Below are positions 61,229 through 64,000 of a DNA stretch of 64,000 nucleotides, one piece after another. The translations under genes were made by a program, and so were the position numbers. Every line of letters begins with the position of its first letter. Position 1 is the first letter of the stretch. The stretch comes from Catellatospora vulcania (GTDB taxonomy: Bacteria; Actinomycetota; Actinomycetes; Mycobacteriales; Micromonosporaceae): the NCBI RefSeq assembly GCF_009720385.1, contig NZ_ML769302.1:372001-436000 (forward strand). The letters run 5' to 3'. Under the pieces are notes generated by a model, which had not been told where the DNA came from, searched no databases, and was given only the letters and a program-made list of their open reading frames with translations.

Positions 61229-62452
61229 GTGGAGGTGGCCTACCGCGAGCTGACGCTGGGCATCGCCGCGCTCTTCAACGACCCGGTCACCGCCCGCGGC
61301 GGCCTGCCGGCCCTCGACCGCCTGCTGCACCTCGGCCAGTACGCGCTGGGCGTGCCGGGCATGGCCCTGTCCGAACTGCACAACTCCGGCGGGGCCGGTC
61401 GGGTCATCGCCGCGACCGGCACCGCCGACTGGGCGCTGGGCCGGCCGGTCCAGCCCGAGGTGGTGACCGCGGTGCTGCGTCCCGGGCCGACGACCTACCG
61501 GGTGGAGCTGGGCGCCGTCGACGACGAGGCCTCCGATCAGATGACATCGCTGGGCAGCCGCTGGATTCTGCTGCACCGGATCGACCTCGACGGGCGTACG
61601 CCCGCGATGCTGGGCGCGTTCATGCCCGACGACCGCCCGGCCGATCCCGACCAGCTCGCGGTGATGGCCCTGCTCGGGGCGACCGTGGGCCGGCTCTACA
61701 CCGAGCGGGCCGGGCTGCCCGTGCAGAGCGCCGGTGACGATCTGGCCGACCGTGAGCTGTTCATCGCCGTCACCAGCCACGAGCTGCGCACCCCGGTCAC
61801 CGTCATCAAGGGGTACGCGGACACGCTGCGCGACCACTGGAGCCAGCTCGACGACAAGGCGCGCCGGGAGGCGGCCCGGGTGATCGGCCAGCGCAGCGAC
61901 GAGCTGGCCCGGCTGGTCGACCGGCTGCTGGCGGCGAGCACCGACACGGCGGTCGGCACGCTGTCACCGGGCCCCTTCGATCTCGTCGAAGCGCTTCGCC
62001 ACGCGGCGGCGAACCTGCCCGCCGATCTGCGCCGCCGGTTCCGGCTGGAGCTGCCGGAGCGGCTCCCGCTGGCCTACGGGGACCGGGCCACCATCCCGAA
62101 CGTGCTCACCGAGCTGGCCACCAACGCCGACAAGTACTCGGCCCGGGAGCAGACCGTGGTGCTGACCGCCGGCAACGACCGGCGCACGGTGTACTTCCAG
62201 GTACTCGATCGGGGGATAGGAATCGCCCACGAACAGGTCCACCAGGTGTTCGAGCGGTTCTGGCAGGCGGACAGCGGCGACGGACGGCGGTACGGTGGTG
62301 CCGGTCTGGGTCTTTATCTCGTCCGAAAGACTATTGAACGACAAAACGGATGGGTGTCCTTACGTCCCCGGGATGGGGGAGGTACGGTCGCAGAGGTACG
62401 GCTGCCGCGAGGTGACGTGAAGAGGGATGCGCACGCATCCGGGGAGGCATGA
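61229..62452 (+). CDS. Soluble sensor histidine kinase
   Basis: 407 residues from GTG 61229. No transmembrane helix; the N-terminal 170 residues look like a GAF/PAS-type sensor (LFNDPVTARGGLPALDRLLHLGQ and VMALLGATVGRLY), followed by HisKA with His in ITSHELRTPVT-like AVTSHELRTPVTVIKGY, and HATPase with N-box LATNADKYS and G-box GGAGLGLYLVRK. No response regulator gene is nearby. Its ATGA overlaps the start of an RsbW-like gene, so the two are coupled. Confidence 0.88.
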   Translation: MEVAYRELTLGIAALFNDPVTARGGLPALDRLLHLGQYALGVPGMALSELHNSGGAGRVIAATGTADWALGRPVQPEVVTAVLRPGPTTYRVELGAVDDEASDQMTSLGSRWILLHRIDLDGRTPAMLGAFMPDDRPADPDQLAVMALLGATVGRLYTERAGLPVQSAGDDLADRELFIAVTSHELRTPVTVIKGYADTLRDHWSQLDDKARREAARVIGQRSDELARLVDRLLAASTDTAVGTLSPGPFDLVEALRHAAANLPADLRRRFRLELPERLPLAYGDRATIPNVLTELATNADKYSAREQTVVLTAGNDRRTVYFQVLDRGIGIAHEQVHQVFERFWQADSGDGRRYGGAGLGLYLVRKTIERQNGWVSLRPRDGGGTVAEVRLPRGDVKRDAHASGEA

Positions 62453-62865
62453 TCGTGTCGATGGCTGTCGCTGAGCGAGCCTGGTGCGTGGTGGTGCCCC
62501 ATCACGCCCGCGGCGCACAGCAGGCGCGACACCGCCTCGCCGCCGCGCTCGCCGGAGCGGTCACGCCGAACCTGCTCGCCGATGTCGTCTCCGTCGCCGC
62601 CGAGCTGGTCGGCAACGCGGTGCGCCACGCCGAGCCGCTCCCGGGCGGGGTGGTCCGGCTCGCCTGGCGGCTGCGTACCGTCGAATCCCGGCAGGTCATC
62701 GAGGTCCGCGTCACCGACGGCGGCGCGCAGCAGCTGCCCCGCCCGCGCACCGCGGGCGCCGAGGACCCGGACGGCCGCGGCCTCACCATCGTCGATGCGC
62801 TCGCCGACCGGTGGGGTGTCGAGCGGGACGGTCTCGGGCAGAGCGTCTGGGCGGAACTAAGCTGA
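62449..62865 (+). CDS. RsbW-like HATPase_c_2 ATP-binding protein
   Basis: 138 residues. N-box VVSVAAELVGNAVRHA, EVRVTDGGAQQ, and GRGLTIVDALADRWGV: the GHKL fold of anti-sigma/serine kinase regulators (about 140 residues). ATG 62449 overlaps the kinase stop. Such proteins usually phosphorylate an anti-sigma-factor antagonist, but none is adjacent. Its coupling to a histidine kinase suggests a combined regulatory unit. Confidence 0.85.
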   Translation: MIVSMAVAERAWCVVVPHHARGAQQARHRLAAALAGAVTPNLLADVVSVAAELVGNAVRHAEPLPGGVVRLAWRLRTVESRQVIEVRVTDGGAQQLPRPRTAGAEDPDGRGLTIVDALADRWGVERDGLGQSVWAELS

Positions 62866-62923
62866 CCCGGTGACCCGCGCCGGCCACTGTCGAGGAGCGT
62901 CTCCCGCGCCTCGGCGGGGCTGC

Positions 62924-62997
62924 GACGAGCGGAGCTGAGAAACAGCCGCGAGCAGGCCATGGGCCTCGGACACGGCTGTGACGAGCGCAGCGAGGAG
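62924..62997 (+). repeat. Imperfect direct repeat with GACGAGCG motif upstream of DUF5926
   Basis: Two copies of GCCTCGG-N4-GGCTG-N-GACGAGCG about 55 bp apart (motif at 62924 and 62980), the second ending CGAGGAG, which serves as ribosome site for GTG 63003. Same core as at 60372-60389. Confidence 0.55.
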
Positions 62998-63002
62998 CAG
63001 TT

Positions 63003-63878
63003 GTGAGTAAGAAGAACCGCCTGGACAAGAAGCAGGCGAAGCCGCCGAAGGTGCGCGACGTCTTCGTGGCCCGCCCGTTCGCCGGGCTGGCCGCCGAGAC
63101 CGAGCTGGTGGCGCTGCGCGAGCTGGTGCCCGCGGCGACCGCGCCGCTCACGCTGGCCCCGGAGTACGCCGAGAAGTACGGCGACCGCCAGGTCACCCTG
63201 GCCACCATCCTGCCGATGGCCTGGCCGGCGCTGACCAAGACGGACGGCCGGATCCTGCTCGGGCTGCAGCGGCACGAGCGCTCCGGCGACGTGAACCGCG
63301 ACCTGGCCGTGGCGCTGCTGTGCGCGCTCGAGGGCGAGCCCGGCGCGCCGGTGAACGTGCCCCCGCTGCCCGGCGAGGGTCCGCGCCTGGGCGACGTGCT
63401 GGTCGACGCACCGCTGGAGATCACGGTGCACGACGGCTTCGACTTCTGGCTCGACGCGGACCAGGAGCGTGACGCCGAGGTGTCGGCGTCGCTGGACGCC
63501 GCCAACGCCTCGGTCTACCCGACCGTGCGGATGGCGGCCGCGCCGGCCGCGTACTGGTGCCGGGTGCCGGAGAAGTCGCACGTGCGCTGGGTGCTGCCCG
63601 ACAGCGAGGACGTGGCGCTGAACGCGCTGGCCCGGCTGAGCGCGGCGGGCGAGCTGAAGCTCACGGAGGAGACCAAGTTCGCCGGCATGTTCCGGGCGCA
63701 CGGCCTGCTCGTGCCGGTGTGGGACCTGCCGTCGGCCCCGGAGGCCGGCTCGTGGGAGGAGTCGCTGGCCGCGGTCGCGGCGCGTTACGAAGCGGCGAAG
63801 GCTGCCGACGAACCGCTGACGCCGGACCAGCGCCGCGCCAAGCAGGGGCTGCTCGGTCGGCAGCTCACCCTGCGCTGA
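63003..63878 (+). CDS. DUF5926 family protein
   Basis: 291 residues from GTG 63003. Basic start MSKKNRLDKKQAKPPKVRDVF, then TLATILPMAWPAL, VWDLPSAPEAGSWEESLAAVAARYEAA and the Arg/Lys terminus, as in the actinobacterial family of unknown function next to regulatory genes. No transmembrane segment. Sometimes annotated as preprotein-translocase-like from the tail alone, which I do not accept. Confidence 0.8.
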   Translation: MSKKNRLDKKQAKPPKVRDVFVARPFAGLAAETELVALRELVPAATAPLTLAPEYAEKYGDRQVTLATILPMAWPALTKTDGRILLGLQRHERSGDVNRDLAVALLCALEGEPGAPVNVPPLPGEGPRLGDVLVDAPLEITVHDGFDFWLDADQERDAEVSASLDAANASVYPTVRMAAAPAAYWCRVPEKSHVRWVLPDSEDVALNALARLSAAGELKLTEETKFAGMFRAHGLLVPVWDLPSAPEAGSWEESLAAVAARYEAAKAADEPLTPDQRRAKQGLLGRQLTLR

Positions 63879-63904
63879 CCTGCTCTTTCACGTACGTTTT
63901 GGGA

Positions 63905-63932
63905 CGCCCGTGCTGCTCCGGCGGCACGGGCG
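63905..63932. terminator. Hairpin terminator after DUF5926
   Basis: 9-bp perfect arms 63905-63913 (CGCCCGTGC) and 63924-63932 with a 10-nt loop, 27 bp past the stop. The remaining bases to the window end show no gene start I can support. Confidence 0.65.
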
Positions 63933-64000
63933 CCGCCGTGTCCCATGATGTGCTCACCGCACGGTCGCCGGGCACGTGAGAATCTCGTTTTCGCGTGATG

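Overview
The window is very GC-rich and gene-dense, with many GTG starts, 4-bp ATGA/GTGA gene overlaps, SigE-type ECF and HspR/HAIR regulation, DUF3151, DUF5926 and a cluster of LytR-CpsA-Psr (LCP) proteins. This points to a filamentous actinomycete, most likely of the Micromonosporaceae type (Micromonospora, Actinoplanes, Catellatospora). The family assignment is inference; no rRNA is present to prove it. I see no tRNA, rRNA, CRISPR array, insertion sequence or prophage: it reads as chromosomal core with some lineage-specific genes.

Layout. (1) 1-11.9 kb: an envelope signalling and efflux block. It holds three HlyD/MacA-like adaptors (one cut by the left edge), one MacB-type ABC ATPase-permease pair with a DUF5666-like membrane protein, two OmpR-type response regulator/sensor kinase pairs, and two small lipoproteins that share a cysteine repeat and sit beside the adaptors. 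(2) 12.0-16.4 kb: a TetR regulator divergent from an SCP2 protein and an acyl-CoA dehydrogenase, followed by an acyl-CoA synthetase. A shared TTAC-N6-GTAA palindrome suggests one regulon. (3) 16.5-20.4 kb: purD, an AbiEi/DUF559-like gene and purA. (4) 20.5-28.9 kb: a lipid-kinase-like protein, a proline-rich ParA/MinD-like ATPase, a polytopic membrane protein, DUF3151, a LOG-like protein, a hypothetical gene, fructose-bisphosphate aldolase and a small holin-like membrane protein. (5) 28.9-36.9 kb: a SigE-type sigma factor overlapping an LCP-domain membrane protein, DedA, a VWA protein, an ArsR regulator, pyrE, an SDR and two paralogous membrane proteins. (6) 37.1-48.5 kb: the heat-shock block (clpB, hspR, dnaJ, grpE, dnaK) with HAIR operators at clpB and dnaK, then two paralogous GTPases. 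(7) 48.7-54.4 kb: a proline-rich, basic-tailed surface protein and a 2-oxoacid dehydrogenase operon (E1alpha, E1beta, E2) with a flavin-reductase-like gene. (8) 54.5-64 kb: four tandem LCP genes, rhodanese, GDPD, a soluble sensor kinase overlapping an RsbW-like ATPase, and DUF5926.

Most striking are the non-coding elements. At least eight long, almost perfect hairpins mostly bounded by GATC sit in 3' intergenic gaps, in sequence subfamilies. Two of them are 75-bp copies about 81% identical in opposite orientation 5 kb apart; two others share a 20-base arm and bracket a single gene. There are also OmpR-type boxes with 11-bp half-site spacing: an inverted pair of GGTTA-N6-GGTTA boxes at the first two-component operon, and GAGGT-N6-GAGGT in front of both complete adaptor genes.
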